Of a stretch of DNA of 64,000 bases, positions 18,413-27,604 are shown piece after piece. This DNA is from Motiliproteus sp036961355 (lineage in GTDB: Bacteria; Pseudomonadota; Gammaproteobacteria; Pseudomonadales; Balneatricaceae): contig JBALVL010000017.1 in the NCBI GenBank assembly GCA_036961355.1, forward strand, positions 1-64,000. The letters are read 5' to 3'. Under the pieces are notes generated by a model, which ran no database searches, was not told where the DNA came from, and saw only the letters and a program-made list of their open reading frames with translations. Made by a program: the position numbers and the translations under genes. Positions within the stretch are counted from its first letter, which is position 1. Each line of letters opens with the position of its first letter.

Positions 18413-18685
18413 TTAGCGACGGCGAGTCAGGAATCGATGGCGCAGGGTCAGTGCCAACACAGCCCCGGAGAGCAGCAAGGTCACCAAGTTAGCCAGTAGC
18501 ATCGGCAGATCACCGATGATAGAGGCATAGGTCAGCCAAAGTGCGACCCCAACCGTGAAAATCGAGTACATGCCCAGAGAGATTCCATCCACATTGCCCG
18601 ACCTAAGAATCTGCAGTACCTGGGGGATAAACGCAGCGGTGGTACAGCAAGCAGCAGAAAGGCCAATCAGAGTCATTGTATCCAT
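18413..18685 (-). CDS. SemiSWEET-type sugar transporter
   Basis: A 90-residue inner-membrane protein with three hydrophobic helices in a single triple-helix bundle. The PQ-loop is visible as AAFIPQVLQILRSGNVDGIS near residue 18, and the GMYSIFTVGVALWLTYA segment is typical of SemiSWEETs, which dimerise to carry sugars such as sucrose or glucose. Length is normal. The ribosome site is weak. It stands alone between the broken small gene and a LuxR-type regulator; the substrate is not known. Confidence 0.85.
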   Translation of the reverse strand: MDTMTLIGLSAACCTTAAFIPQVLQILRSGNVDGISLGMYSIFTVGVALWLTYASIIGDLPMLLANLVTLLLSGAVLALTLRHRFLTRRR

Positions 18686-18964
18686 CGGGGAAGCTCAAAA
18701 AATAGGTTAAAGCGACTGAGGTCCGAGAGGACATTTTCCTACCAGAGCCAGCATATATCGTCCGAAAGTTAAGCCTGGGGTCGGCCCTCGGCTATTTCGG
18801 TCGGCGAGTATAGGGTCGGTTCTACCGCAGTGCAATATAAATAAACAAGCCAGATGAATATTCTGATTTGCTTAAAAAGACAGGAAATATGATCGGATTA
18901 ATCGATGTTTCAACACCTAATTTCTCTTTAAATCTCCCCTTCAAAATAGAGACAGGACACAGTC

Positions 18965-19603
18965 ATGAGCCATTCACCAAAATTTGACACAGAAGAGAAT
19001 CAGGCCGAGAACGACACCGTCATCGTTGGACGTTATCCGTTATTGAATAGTTATGTTTCGACGTTACTTACCGCCCATATCAGCGCGACTAGGGTGAAGG
19101 AATACAACAGTGCCCAGCAGTTCCTAAGCAACCATCAGCAAGCGGTGGAACTACTGGTAATGATTGTTGACCGGCATCGCCCTATTGACTGGGCTGCTTT
19201 AGCATCGGCGACCGCCATCAATACAGCAAGGCGCCGTATCCTTATCGTTGAGAAAGGCTGTCACGTTCCTCAGGATATTCTTCGAACGAGCCTGGTCGTT
19301 CCGATGGGACTGAAACAAATTGAACTTGAGACGCTAGTGAAAGATCTGGTCTCAAACCGCTTCTCGAAAGTGATTTGGAAAACGGTTCCCGATCACTACT
19401 TGGCTCCATGCTCCTCAGCCTTTACAAGCAAGCAACGACAAGTGCTGGGGTTTCTGGGAAAGGGGATGTCCAACAAGCAGATAGCATTTAATATGCGGCT
19501 ATCTGAAAAAACCATTAAGGGGCACATGACCAATATTATTAAAAAAACCGGTTGCCGCTGCCGCGTCGATGCCGCACTGATGGCGAATCGCATATCTTTA
19601 TGA
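18965..19603 (+). CDS. LuxR-family transcriptional regulator
   Basis: A 212-residue regulator. The C-terminal 60 residues are a LuxR-type helix-turn-helix (FTSKQRQVLGFLGKGMSNKQ, then LSEKTIKGHMTNIIKKTGC). The N-terminal 130 residues resemble the outline of a receiver domain but lack a recognisable acidic pocket and phospho-acceptor, like CsgD/VpsT-type or other degenerate response regulators. Phosphorylation is therefore not expected; the input is unknown. AGGA precedes the ATG. It is convergent with the Gfo/Idh gene that ends the catabolic region. Confidence 0.83.
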   Translation: MSHSPKFDTEENQAENDTVIVGRYPLLNSYVSTLLTAHISATRVKEYNSAQQFLSNHQQAVELLVMIVDRHRPIDWAALASATAINTARRRILIVEKGCHVPQDILRTSLVVPMGLKQIELETLVKDLVSNRFSKVIWKTVPDHYLAPCSSAFTSKQRQVLGFLGKGMSNKQIAFNMRLSEKTIKGHMTNIIKKTGCRCRVDAALMANRISL

Positions 19604-19748
19604 TCAGAACCCAGTTGATCACTAACCATACTTACTTTTTCGGACCTCCTGCCAGAGTCGCCTCAACAGGCCCCTTGCCATCGATTCAAGGCTAGAGCCT
19701 CAATACCTAGAGTGCTATTTCATGGCTAGAGGCTAATTTTTCGAGGCG

Positions 19749-20729
19749 TTAAGGGTATGTAATATCGATCCAGCGCCGTTCAGCCATCGCTTGTTCGGCT
19801 GCAGACAGAATGCAAAACGCATCCAGAGTATCGTCCAGAGTCGACAACGGTGCTTGCCCTGCCGCGATACATTCATTCAAAAAGTGAGACTGGCTATGGA
19901 TGAAGCTATCGCGATAGCTGGCCAAGTCCCACCCGGGCTGACTGGCTTCACCGAATTGCAAATCGTTCCAACTGTGGCTAAAACCGCCCTCGGTTCCTAA
20001 TACCTTGTAGTAAACCGACCAAGGATTGCTGGTTTTATCGTCAACACCAAAGCTTCCCCACAGATTAACAATCACACCATTGGGTAACTCGGCCTGAATT
20101 GAAATCTGATCTGCCGCCTCTTTGTCATTAAAAAATACATTGGTGCCCACTGCGGTGACGCGAGTTGGACGCCCGACCAGATAGAGCATTGAATAAACAT
20201 GGTGAACACAAAGCTCCCACAAAGTGACACCTGGCGTCCCCATTTCCGGCCAGTGCTTTTGGTTGTAAAGCATCCACATACTGGACAGATTACCAAGCTT
20301 GCCATCATCAATGGCTTGCTTGGCTCGGCGAATTGCCGGGGCATAGATATAATTGTGATTGGGCATACAAATACGGCCCACACGATCGGCAACCGCTTTG
20401 ACGTTCTGCACCTCTGCAAGGGAGACCCCAACCGGTTTCTCGACCAACACATGTATGCCCGCTTCCAAGCAAGCGATGGCGGTCGGAACGTGGGTCGAGC
20501 TCGGACTGGCAATGATCACCGCATCGATATCATCGTCGTCTAAAATCGCATTCAGATTGGCATATTCAGCGATTTGATACTGTTGCGCGAAGGCGCTCAA
20601 ATTGGCCGAATTGCGGCTGTATGCACCGGTTAGCCGGGCCTGTGTGGATGCCATAACACCCTGAGCGTGCATATGGGCCACACCCCCTGTACCAAACAGT
20701 GCCACATTGATCTGTGTTTGATCAGACAT
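19749..20729 (-). CDS. Gfo/Idh/MocA-family dehydrogenase 1
   Basis: A 326-residue NAD(P)-dependent oxidoreductase. The N-terminal Rossmann motif is GTGGVAHMH, the family EKP motif (VEKPVG) is near residue 97, and the C-terminal substrate domain follows. The usual active-site DxxxH region reads WELCVHHVYSMLYLVG, so the Asp is replaced and the catalytic arrangement may differ. It is the last gene of the minus-strand set that runs iolE, two larger dehydrogenases, the dehydratase, then this gene. It may oxidise or reduce a cyclitol or aldose; the substrate is open. AGGA precedes the ATG. Confidence 0.85.
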   Translation of the reverse strand: MSDQTQINVALFGTGGVAHMHAQGVMASTQARLTGAYSRNSANLSAFAQQYQIAEYANLNAILDDDDIDAVIIASPSSTHVPTAIACLEAGIHVLVEKPVGVSLAEVQNVKAVADRVGRICMPNHNYIYAPAIRRAKQAIDDGKLGNLSSMWMLYNQKHWPEMGTPGVTLWELCVHHVYSMLYLVGRPTRVTAVGTNVFFNDKEAADQISIQAELPNGVIVNLWGSFGVDDKTSNPWSVYYKVLGTEGGFSHSWNDLQFGEASQPGWDLASYRDSFIHSQSHFLNECIAAGQAPLSTLDDTLDAFCILSAAEQAMAERRWIDITYP

Positions 20730-20815
20730 ATTCTTCCTACCAACGGTTGAGCCGCAAACCGTTTGCCATAACGCGGTAGCGGACGTTAGTGGTTAGTCTC
20801 ACCGAAGACGGCGCA

Positions 20816-20840
20816 CGAGCTCACCTGCATGGTGAGCTCG
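20816..20840. promoter_or_regulatory. Perfect 10-bp stem-loop between dehydratase and dehydrogenase 1
   Basis: CGAGCTCACC (20816-20825) and GGTGAGCTCG (20831-20840) pair perfectly around the loop TGCAT. It sits in the 150-base gap just after the dehydratase stop. No U-run follows on either strand, so it may stabilise or partly end the upstream mRNA rather than act as a classic terminator. Confidence 0.55.
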
Positions 20841-20880
20841 ATGGTCCGCTGAAACGCTATCGGAAAGTTACAACTCGCTG

Positions 20881-22620
20881 CTAAAAGATTTCAGGCTCTG
20901 GCGTTGAACCCGGCTCTCCCTGAAGAAACTCGAAATCACAGCCTTCGTGTGCCTGGGTGATATTCTGGGTGAATATCCGGGTAAAACCTCGCGTACCTTT
21001 CGGATCCGGCTTTTTCCACTCCGCCTTTCTGCGAGCCAGTTCGTCATCATCCACCAACAGTTCCAGCGAGCGTTTTTCCACATCCAACTGAATCATATCG
21101 CCGTTTTTGACCAGCGCCAACGGCCCCCCTAACGCAGATTCAGGGGAGATATGGAGCACGCAGGCACCATAACTAGTACCACTCATTCTGGCATCGGAGA
21201 TACGGAGCATATCTCTGACCCCCTGCTCCACCAGCTTTTTCGGCAGAGGGAGTTGCCCCCACTCCGGCATACCCGGTGCGCCTAATGGTCCAGCATTTCT
21301 GAGCACCAGAACGGTATCTGCTGTCACATCCAGATCGTCAAGCTCCATCGCCACTTTCATGTCGGCGATATGATCGTAGACCAAGGCCGGACCGGTATGT
21401 TTGAGAAGATGAGATTCCATCGCGCTTGGCTTAATCACGCAGCCGTTGGGTGACAAGTTGCCTCGAAGTACCGCGGTGCCGCCGGCACGTTTAAGCGGCT
21501 TATCGAGAGGATAGATCACTTCAGGATTCCAGGTTTTGGCGTCCTCAATAGCCGCGCCGAGGGTTCCGCCCGATACGGTTGCTGTGTCCAGGTTCAGCAG
21601 CTCAGACATCTCTGCCATTAATGCATTCAGGCCGCCGGCATAGTAAAAGTCCTCCATTACGTACTTGCCGGAGGGCTTAACATTCGCCAGAAGCGGAACA
21701 TCTCTGGAGATACGGTTGAAATCATCGAGCGTTAGCTTAATCCCGGCACGGCCTGCCATGGCGATCAGGTGGATAATCGCATTGGTCGACCCACCGATGG
21801 CCATATCGACGCGGATCGCATTTTCGAACGATTCTTTGGTCAAAATATCGGTGGGTTTAAGATCTTCCCAGACCATTTCGACGATCCGTTCACCTGAACG
21901 GCTGCATAGCCGGATATGATTCGAATCGACCGCAGGGATAGACGATGCACCGGTAAAGCACAGCCCCAGGGCGTCCGCCATCGACATCATGGTTGCAGCG
22001 GTTCCCATGGTCATGCAGGTTCCTGGCGAGCGAGCGATACTATCCTCCAACTCACCCCAGTCCTTATCGTTGAGGTTACCGGCGCGGCGTTCTTCCCAAT
22101 ATTTCCAAACGTCGGTACCGCTGCCCAGAGTTTCTCCACGCCAGTGACCGCGAATCATCGCTCCGGCCGGGATATAGATGGTTGGCAGGTTCATGGTGAA
22201 CGCCCCCATCAACCCAGCTGGGGTGGTTTTGTCACAACCGCCCATAATCACACAACCATCAATCGGGTAACTGCGCAGCAGCTCCTCAACTTCCATGGCG
22301 AGAAAGTTGCGATACAGCATCGCCGTCGGCTTCATCAACTGCTCACCCAGTGAGATGGCAGGCAGCTCAACAGGAAAACCTCCCGCCCGTAAAACGCCCC
22401 GCTTGATATCTTCAACACGCTCAGGGAAGTGCGTATGACAAGTGTTCAGATCGTTCCACGGGTTGATAATTCCGATCACCGGACGCCCGATAAACTCGTC
22501 GGACGTAAAGCCCATCTGTTTGACGCGAGAGCGATGACCAAACGAACGTAGATCATCCTTACCAAACCAGCGAAAACTGCGTAATTGCTCAGGACTCATT
22601 TTACGTTTATCGGATGACAT
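20881..22620 (-). CDS. IlvD/EDD-family sugar-acid dehydratase (arabinonate dehydratase-like)
   Basis: A 579-residue Fe-S dehydratase that removes water from an aldonate to give a 2-keto-3-deoxy acid. The three cluster cysteines are visible in NTCHTHF, MGGCDKTTPA and SPGTCMTMGTA, and the AIGGSTNAIIHL segment binds substrate. The start MSPEQLRSFRWFGKDDLRSF is that of the L-arabinonate/other aldonate dehydratase branch rather than biosynthetic IlvD. The ATG at 22620 has GGAG six bases upstream; a TTG at 22632 is in frame. Lying between dehydrogenases, it suggests a non-phosphorylative route that the HpaI-type aldolase at 43336 could continue. The exact aldonate is unknown. Confidence 0.85.
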   Translation of the reverse strand: MSSDKRKMSPEQLRSFRWFGKDDLRSFGHRSRVKQMGFTSDEFIGRPVIGIINPWNDLNTCHTHFPERVEDIKRGVLRAGGFPVELPAISLGEQLMKPTAMLYRNFLAMEVEELLRSYPIDGCVIMGGCDKTTPAGLMGAFTMNLPTIYIPAGAMIRGHWRGETLGSGTDVWKYWEERRAGNLNDKDWGELEDSIARSPGTCMTMGTAATMMSMADALGLCFTGASSIPAVDSNHIRLCSRSGERIVEMVWEDLKPTDILTKESFENAIRVDMAIGGSTNAIIHLIAMAGRAGIKLTLDDFNRISRDVPLLANVKPSGKYVMEDFYYAGGLNALMAEMSELLNLDTATVSGGTLGAAIEDAKTWNPEVIYPLDKPLKRAGGTAVLRGNLSPNGCVIKPSAMESHLLKHTGPALVYDHIADMKVAMELDDLDVTADTVLVLRNAGPLGAPGMPEWGQLPLPKKLVEQGVRDMLRISDARMSGTSYGACVLHISPESALGGPLALVKNGDMIQLDVEKRSLELLVDDDELARRKAEWKKPDPKGTRGFTRIFTQNITQAHEGCDFEFLQGEPGSTPEPEIF

Positions 22621-22689
22621 AACTGGCTCCAAAAATTTGATTTTGTTGTTATAAATTCAGCAATACATAGACACGGTGACTTATCGCCA

Positions 22690-23880
22690 TCAGTTGCAAG
22701 CAAAGCTACATTTTGACTCGAGGGTGACCCAGGCACCGTCGCCGCGATTGGATTCGATCGCCGTTTCTATAAACCTTACGCCCTCAACACCTTCGGAGAT
22801 CCCCGGGTACAAAGGCGCCGCCGATGGCGCGGCATCAGTCGGTGTTGAAGCAACGATACTCTTGGCAAAATCGGCATAGAGCGTTGCGAATCCTTCTTGG
22901 TATCCTTCCGGATGGCCGATGGAGACCCGACTGGCACGGTTTGCCGATTCGTACAGCCCCGGACCACCTTTGGTTAACAGCTGCGCGGGGGCATCAAGAC
23001 GACGGTACAACAGTTCGTTTGGCTGCTCCTGATGCCATTCAAGTCCACCCTTGCTACCAAAAACCCGCAGATAAAGACCGTGCGCGGCACCCGCGGCAGC
23101 CTGTGTGACCAAAAACGAGCCACGAGCGCCATTGGCGTAACGCAGCTGAATATTGGTGTAGTCGGTAGCTTTTCTACCGGGTACTAAAGTCGTGGTATCG
23201 GCACTGAGTCGCTCCGGCAGCATCCCCGACACGAAGTTGCTGAGGTGGTAACAATGCGTACCAATGTCGCCGACAACAAGGTCGCCACCCGCCACTTCCG
23301 GATCCATATGCCAATTGCTGTCGTTCTTTTCCGCCTCGTTCAATTGGGCCAGATGCCCTTGAACATAGTTGCACTGGACCATCCGTATCTCGCCCAGATC
23401 ACCGGCATCAACCATCGCTTTTGCCTGTCGCACCATCGGGTAGCCGGAATAGCCATAAGTGACACAAAAATGTAGCCCCGACTTCGCCACCCGGCGCTGC
23501 AAATCTTGCGCTTGAGACAACACGTTGGTTAAGGGTTTCTCACAGATCACATGCAGTCCGTGATCCAAGGCCTGGCAGGCAATTTGGTAGTGGCTGTTAT
23601 TCGGCGTCATGATCGCAATGACGTCGATGCCATCATCGCGTTTCGATTCGGCTTCAATCATCTCCAAGGCTGAAGCGTAACCCCGTGTAATACCGAGTTT
23701 CTGCGCAGCCTCTATCGAACGTTCAGGGTTTGAAGAGAGCACCGAAGCTACCACGTCGTACTGCTCATTCATCAATGCGGCAGCACGATGAATGCTACCC
23801 ATAAAAGATCCTGGACCGCCGCCTACGACACCAAGCCGCAGACGCCGTCCGAGTTTTTCGACAACATAATTGGGTGACAT
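22690..23880 (-). CDS. Gfo/Idh/MocA-family dehydrogenase 2
   Basis: A 396-residue NAD(P)-dependent oxidoreductase of the large (about 390-residue) type. Rossmann motif GVVGGGPGSFMG lies near residue 18, EKPLTN near 125, and the active-site stretch GDIGTHCYHLSNF near 215. Overall it resembles dehydrogenase 4 at 33283 (same GD-GTH-YHL pattern and a related C-terminus), so the two are paralogs. It probably oxidises a hydroxyl of a cyclitol or sugar. The ATG at 23880 is preferred because GGAG lies six bases upstream; the ATG at 23886 overlaps that site. It follows dehydrogenase 3 by 46 bases in one operon. Confidence 0.87.
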   Translation of the reverse strand: MSPNYVVEKLGRRLRLGVVGGGPGSFMGSIHRAAALMNEQYDVVASVLSSNPERSIEAAQKLGITRGYASALEMIEAESKRDDGIDVIAIMTPNNSHYQIACQALDHGLHVICEKPLTNVLSQAQDLQRRVAKSGLHFCVTYGYSGYPMVRQAKAMVDAGDLGEIRMVQCNYVQGHLAQLNEAEKNDSNWHMDPEVAGGDLVVGDIGTHCYHLSNFVSGMLPERLSADTTTLVPGRKATDYTNIQLRYANGARGSFLVTQAAAGAAHGLYLRVFGSKGGLEWHQEQPNELLYRRLDAPAQLLTKGGPGLYESANRASRVSIGHPEGYQEGFATLYADFAKSIVASTPTDAAPSAAPLYPGISEGVEGVRFIETAIESNRGDGAWVTLESKCSFACN

Positions 23881-23926
23881 GACCATCTCCGTTACGGCTT
23901 AGCCGGTGGTTATCAAGTGCGAAAAG

Positions 23927-25102
23927 TTAGTCCGCGCGAAGGTTGGCAACATCTTGCCAAGATTGGCTTTCCCAGGAATCGAGTATCGCCTGCTGAACAT
24001 TGGCAACGGCTAATGCTTCATTCAGTCCTGGATCGGCTGGGGTGTTATTGATCACAGCATTGAGGAACTCAAAGCACTCAATCGTCTTGAGATCGTCATA
24101 ACCCAAGCCGGTGCCAGGTGCCGGATTGAAGTTACCGTGATAGGGATGAGCAGGACCACTGACAAGAGTGGTGTAACCCTCTTCTGCCGCTTCAGTATTG
24201 CGGTACTGTAGCTGCAGCTCGTTCATGCTTTCGAAGTTCCAGCGCAAAGCACCTTTAGTGCCATGCAGCTCAAAACCCATCTCGGTTTTTGGCCCATTGA
24301 TCACTCTGCAAGATTCCAGCGTCCCGGTAACGCCGTTCTCAAATTCAACCAACGCACTGACGTAATCATCATTGGTCACCTCCGCCATCGGGCTGTCTGC
24401 ACCACCTTTAGCATAGTGGGATCCCGCCTCACCCGTCGGAAGGGGACGCTCCTTGATGATGACCTGAATATTGCTGGACAGACGCTTGATAGGACCCACC
24501 AACATGTGCGACATATCGATGGTATGACTCATCAGATCGGTCAGGGTGCCGTGACCGTTCTCCTTTTGAAAGCGCCAGGAAAACAGCGAATACGGATCGC
24601 TGGCATAACAGTTGAGAAAACGACCCCGGTAGTGGGTCAGTTTGCCGAGCTTACCCTCCTGGATTATCTGTCGTGCGTACTGCACCACAGGTGCCCAGCG
24701 ATAGTTGTAGCCAATCATGCTGAGAACCCCGTGTTTTCTGGCGATACGCTCTGCCTCGGCAATCTCCTGAGGGTCCTTGCCGGCGGGTTTTTCACAATAA
24801 ATATGCTTTCCGGCTTCGGCAGCCGCCTTGATGATTTCAAGGTGCATGCCAGTCGGTGCTGTGATATTAACGACCTGAACGTCAGGATGAGCAATCACCT
24901 GTTTCCAATCGGTCGAGTATTCTTCGAAGCCGAAGCGGTGCTGACTGGCTTTTGCCCGCACTTCGACATTGTCACTACAAATAACCAAACGCGGATCAAT
25001 TCCGTGATCATAAAAGCGGTCGCTGATGGCTCGATAGGAGCGGCTATGACACTCGCCCATCCACCCCATACCGATAACACCTACTCCAACTGTTTTACGC
25101 AT
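23927..25102 (-). CDS. Gfo/Idh/MocA-family dehydrogenase 3
   Basis: A 391-residue NAD(P)-dependent oxidoreductase with Rossmann motif GVIGMGWMGECHS, EKPAGKD near residue 105 and the active-site stretch DLMSHTIDMSHML near 190. It lies directly downstream of iolE copy A (100-base gap), and a decayed piece of a homologous gene sits in the same relative place after iolE copy B at about 31325-31435. That pairing suggests that it works with IolE, probably on an inositol isomer or derivative. AAGGAG precedes the ATG. The substrate cannot be named. Confidence 0.88.
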   Translation of the reverse strand: MRKTVGVGVIGMGWMGECHSRSYRAISDRFYDHGIDPRLVICSDNVEVRAKASQHRFGFEEYSTDWKQVIAHPDVQVVNITAPTGMHLEIIKAAAEAGKHIYCEKPAGKDPQEIAEAERIARKHGVLSMIGYNYRWAPVVQYARQIIQEGKLGKLTHYRGRFLNCYASDPYSLFSWRFQKENGHGTLTDLMSHTIDMSHMLVGPIKRLSSNIQVIIKERPLPTGEAGSHYAKGGADSPMAEVTNDDYVSALVEFENGVTGTLESCRVINGPKTEMGFELHGTKGALRWNFESMNELQLQYRNTEAAEEGYTTLVSGPAHPYHGNFNPAPGTGLGYDDLKTIECFEFLNAVINNTPADPGLNEALAVANVQQAILDSWESQSWQDVANLRAD

Positions 25103-25202
25103 TTAAAACTCCTTACCAGAGACTGCACTGACCCAACAGCAGCCGTCACAGGGCATTGATGTGACGACTGCCGGTATATAGATAAACGGTAGAAATGAGG
25201 GG

Positions 25203-26102
25203 TTAGCCCTCTATGTCAAATCGCGCCATCGCGAACACTGAGCGAAGGTGATCCAGCCCCATTCGCGCATACTCCAGCGGGGGAGCTTTTACAGGGTCCT
25301 GTTCAGCTTCGACGATAACCCAGCCGCTGTACTGCTGTCGGCCAAGCTCATCCGCTACCGCCTGGTAATCGATCATTCCATCTCCAGGGACGGTAAATAC
25401 GCCCGCCAGTACGGCATCCAAAAAGGACATATTGTTGATTCTGGCTTGCGCCATGATGTCGGCACGGACATCTTTCATATGGACGTGGCTGACTCGGTCA
25501 CCATGTTTTTTCAACAAGGAAACCGAATCACCGCCGGCAAACGTTAGATGGCCGGTATCGAGCAGCAATCCAACGTCGCTCCCGGTGTGGGCCATCAGCA
25601 GATCCACTTCATGCTCGGTTTCAATCACGGTTCCCATATGGTGATGAAAGGCAATGGGCATACCTTCGGACGACATGAATTCGGCAAAGGCCGTCAACTT
25701 TTCACCGTACTGTTTGATACCATCTTCACTGAGGGTCGGACGCTGGCTCACAGGAATAAGCTGCTGATTCTGCACAGTACCCGTGGTTTCACCGAAAACC
25801 ATTAATGGCGCACCCAGTTCCAGATAGGTGCGTAGCTGCTCGGCGACTCGACGCTTTTCTGTCTCCAGATCGTTAGCAACCAATCCTCCAGAAAACCAGC
25901 CTGACACCAACTGAAGCTCATGAGCAGCCAGCCTCGGTCCCAAAACAGCAGCGTCCATCGGAAACTTACCGCCCGTCTCGGTACCGCTATAACCGGCCAG
26001 TCGACTCTCACGAAGACAGGTCTCTAAGCTGGTTTCTCCGCCCAGTTCGGGCAGGTCATCGTTGGACCATGAAATAGGGGATATTCCAAACCTTATTGAC
26101 AT
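25203..26102 (-). CDS. iolE: Inosose dehydratase IolE, copy A
   Basis: A 299-residue TIM-barrel protein of the sugar-phosphate isomerase/epimerase fold that dehydrates scyllo-inosose to the trihydroxycyclohexanedione substrate of IolD. The family start GISPISWSNDDLPELGG, HHHMGTVIE near residue 153, LLLDTGHLTFAGGD near 180 and HVHMKDVR near 206 (metal and substrate ligands) are all present. The ATG at 26102 has GAGGTG six bases upstream; a GTG at 26111 is in frame but overlaps that site. It heads the operon with dehydrogenases 3, 2, the dehydratase and dehydrogenase 1, and is divergent from araC. Of its sequence, 647 bases (25381-26027) are identical to copy B. Confidence 0.95.
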   Translation of the reverse strand: MSIRFGISPISWSNDDLPELGGETSLETCLRESRLAGYSGTETGGKFPMDAAVLGPRLAAHELQLVSGWFSGGLVANDLETEKRRVAEQLRTYLELGAPLMVFGETTGTVQNQQLIPVSQRPTLSEDGIKQYGEKLTAFAEFMSSEGMPIAFHHHMGTVIETEHEVDLLMAHTGSDVGLLLDTGHLTFAGGDSVSLLKKHGDRVSHVHMKDVRADIMAQARINNMSFLDAVLAGVFTVPGDGMIDYQAVADELGRQQYSGWVIVEAEQDPVKAPPLEYARMGLDHLRSVFAMARFDIEG

Positions 26103-26473
26103 TAGCAACACCTCAACCCTAGAACAGCCAGGGTAAAAAAATAGTTTCGTTACGGAGCAAACAAAACTCCAATTTGCTTATTCTGGTAGTTACTGCGGGT
26201 CGGATTGCGGAAGAACACATCCTTTATAGATATAAAAAAATACTTCCCTTAATCTATTAAAATCCTCAACCCGTCACTCTCTCACTCACACCTGCTCGTT
26301 AGCAAAATCCACATCATGACCATCAATGCTTGTCCACAAGACAGTGATCTTGAACTTAGTGTAGAGATTTAAAGCCCCTTGCCGGAATCCCTACAACTAC
26401 GTCATTTATTTGATAAACTACTTTGATAGCTTTTTAGATCGTGCATCTTTTCAAACAATCGAGCGAGGCATTG
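26103..26473. promoter_or_regulatory. Divergent control region iolE-A / araC
   Basis: Shared intergenic region of about 370 bases. Next to iolE it has a small stem-loop, then a stretch conserved exactly with block B (GGTAAAAAAATAGTTTCG and the following TTACGGAGCAAAC). Toward araC it is AT-rich and again matches block B (32443-32757) in patches. Those conserved patches are the likely AraC-type operator and promoter parts. Confidence 0.55.
26116..26134 (-). promoter_or_regulatory. Stem-loop before the iolE-A ribosome site
   Basis: ACCCT pairs with AGGGT, and one more pair can form inside, directly upstream of the GAGGTG ribosome-binding site of iolE. The matching structure before copy B is stronger (7 bp). 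Confidence 0.4.
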
Positions 26474-27352
26474 ATGAATATCAACAATAAGAATTGGCCA
26501 CAGATATACACCATTGGCGACGAGTGTATTGAACGCTTTATAAACTCCAGAGATGCCGATAGTCCTCTGGAAAATCACGACATTATTGCGGCCGGTTTGT
26601 CCGATCTTAAAGGGAACTACGACCTTAGCCGAAGATTTGATGCCCATATTGTAAATTTCACTGTCGGGGGCATGGGGCGATTAATCACCCCTGATTATCA
26701 GAGAATCATGGGGCCTGGTGATCTGATGCTGATTCCCGCAGGCAGCCCCGCTCGTTATCATCTTCACGGCGATTCCTGGAAAACCATGTGGTTTGACTTG
26801 GCTGACGTAGAACGCTGGTCATGGCTTCGCGATCAAGGCGTGACAACCCACAAGGCCAAAAATATCGATGCGTTGTACGCTGCAATGGATGCCCTATACC
26901 ATGAAACACACAGCCATGAGCAAGAATCCAGAGCGCTAGCCAACCTATTACTGGAACAGGTCGATATTTATCTAAAAAGGGAGCTGGAGTTTGAGGTCGA
27001 TGATTATGAAAAACATATCAAGGATCGCTTAACCAATCTGTTCGAGGTGGTTAAACGGCAGTTACAACACCCCTGGAATGTGGACAAGCTGGCCGAGATT
27101 GCCACCGTCTCGCCATCTCATCTGTACACGTTATGTCGGGAACATTTAGGCATCAACCCCATGAAGCAAGTCACGCAGTTACGGATGCAACGTGCCCGCA
27201 TGCTTCTGTACCAGACCAATGCCTCGGTAGCCCAGATAGCCGGCATGGTCGGTTATCAAAATCAATTCAATTTCTCCAGCGCTTTCAAGAAACACAGTGG
27301 TTCATCACCAACCAACTATCGTAAAAAACTCCGCGATAGCGGAGTTTTTTAG
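26474..27352 (+). CDS. AraC-family transcriptional regulator
   Basis: A 292-residue AraC/XylS-type activator. The N-terminal half is a cupin-like effector domain (GRLITPDYQRIMGPGDLMLIPAG), and the C-terminal 100 residues hold the double helix-turn-helix: NVDKLAEIATVSPSHLYTLCRE and SVAQIAGMVGYQNQFNFSSAFKK. The ATG at 26474 has GAGG five bases upstream and matches the start left in the block B pseudogene; an earlier GTG at 26441 is less likely. It is divergent from iolE-A and likely controls the iol operons, including block B whose own araC is broken. The last codons lie in a terminator hairpin. Confidence 0.92.
   Translation: MNINNKNWPQIYTIGDECIERFINSRDADSPLENHDIIAAGLSDLKGNYDLSRRFDAHIVNFTVGGMGRLITPDYQRIMGPGDLMLIPAGSPARYHLHGDSWKTMWFDLADVERWSWLRDQGVTTHKAKNIDALYAAMDALYHETHSHEQESRALANLLLEQVDIYLKRELEFEVDDYEKHIKDRLTNLFEVVKRQLQHPWNVDKLAEIATVSPSHLYTLCREHLGINPMKQVTQLRMQRARMLLYQTNASVAQIAGMVGYQNQFNFSSAFKKHSGSSPTNYRKKLRDSGVF
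27323..27350. terminator. Bidirectional terminator within the end of araC
   Basis: An uninterrupted 12-bp inverted repeat, AAAAAACTCCGC with GCGGAGTTTTTT around GATA, covers the last eight or nine codons of araC and ends two bases before its stop. T runs on both sides let it work in both directions. In block B the same sequence is eroded. Confidence 0.85.
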
Positions 27353-27604
27353 CATCAAAGACTCTCACTCGGTGAGAACCTACGTCAGGACAAAAGCCTG
27401 AAAACGGAACCGGATATAGCGGCAGGTTACGTCTTTTCCACCGTTCGCTTCGATCGTATGAAGCAGCCAATTTGGTAGTCGGCGGTCAGAACCTCACCCA
27501 CTTGGCGCCATCTTCAGCTGACTCGGTGCAACGCTCAAGTAACACCTTCAGAGATGGCAGGGTAACGGAGTGACCCCCGATACCCTTTACCGATAACCCT
27601 ATAT
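27353..27604. other. Duplication scar after araC
   Basis: This stretch aligns with the region after the broken araC in block B: a CTCTCAC/GTGAG hairpin core, then a conserved run up to the dehydrogenase tail. Homology to block B stops at about 27540, which marks one edge of the duplicated block. Confidence 0.6.
27486..27540 (-). pseudogene. C-terminal stub of a Gfo/Idh dehydrogenase
   Basis: The minus-strand frame ending at the TGA at 27486-27488 reads LLERCTESAEDGAKWVRF, nearly identical to the final 18 residues of dehydrogenase 4 (LLERCVESAEDGAKWVKF). Upstream of it the homology ends abruptly. It is all that is left in block A of the second dehydrogenase gene that block B keeps whole. Confidence 0.8.

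Noticed and set aside
24263..25159. A 298-codon plus-strand frame opposite dehydrogenase 3
   Set aside because: It lies fully antisense to a gene with clear motifs; long mirror frames follow from the codon bias, and no ribosome site or family feature was seen.
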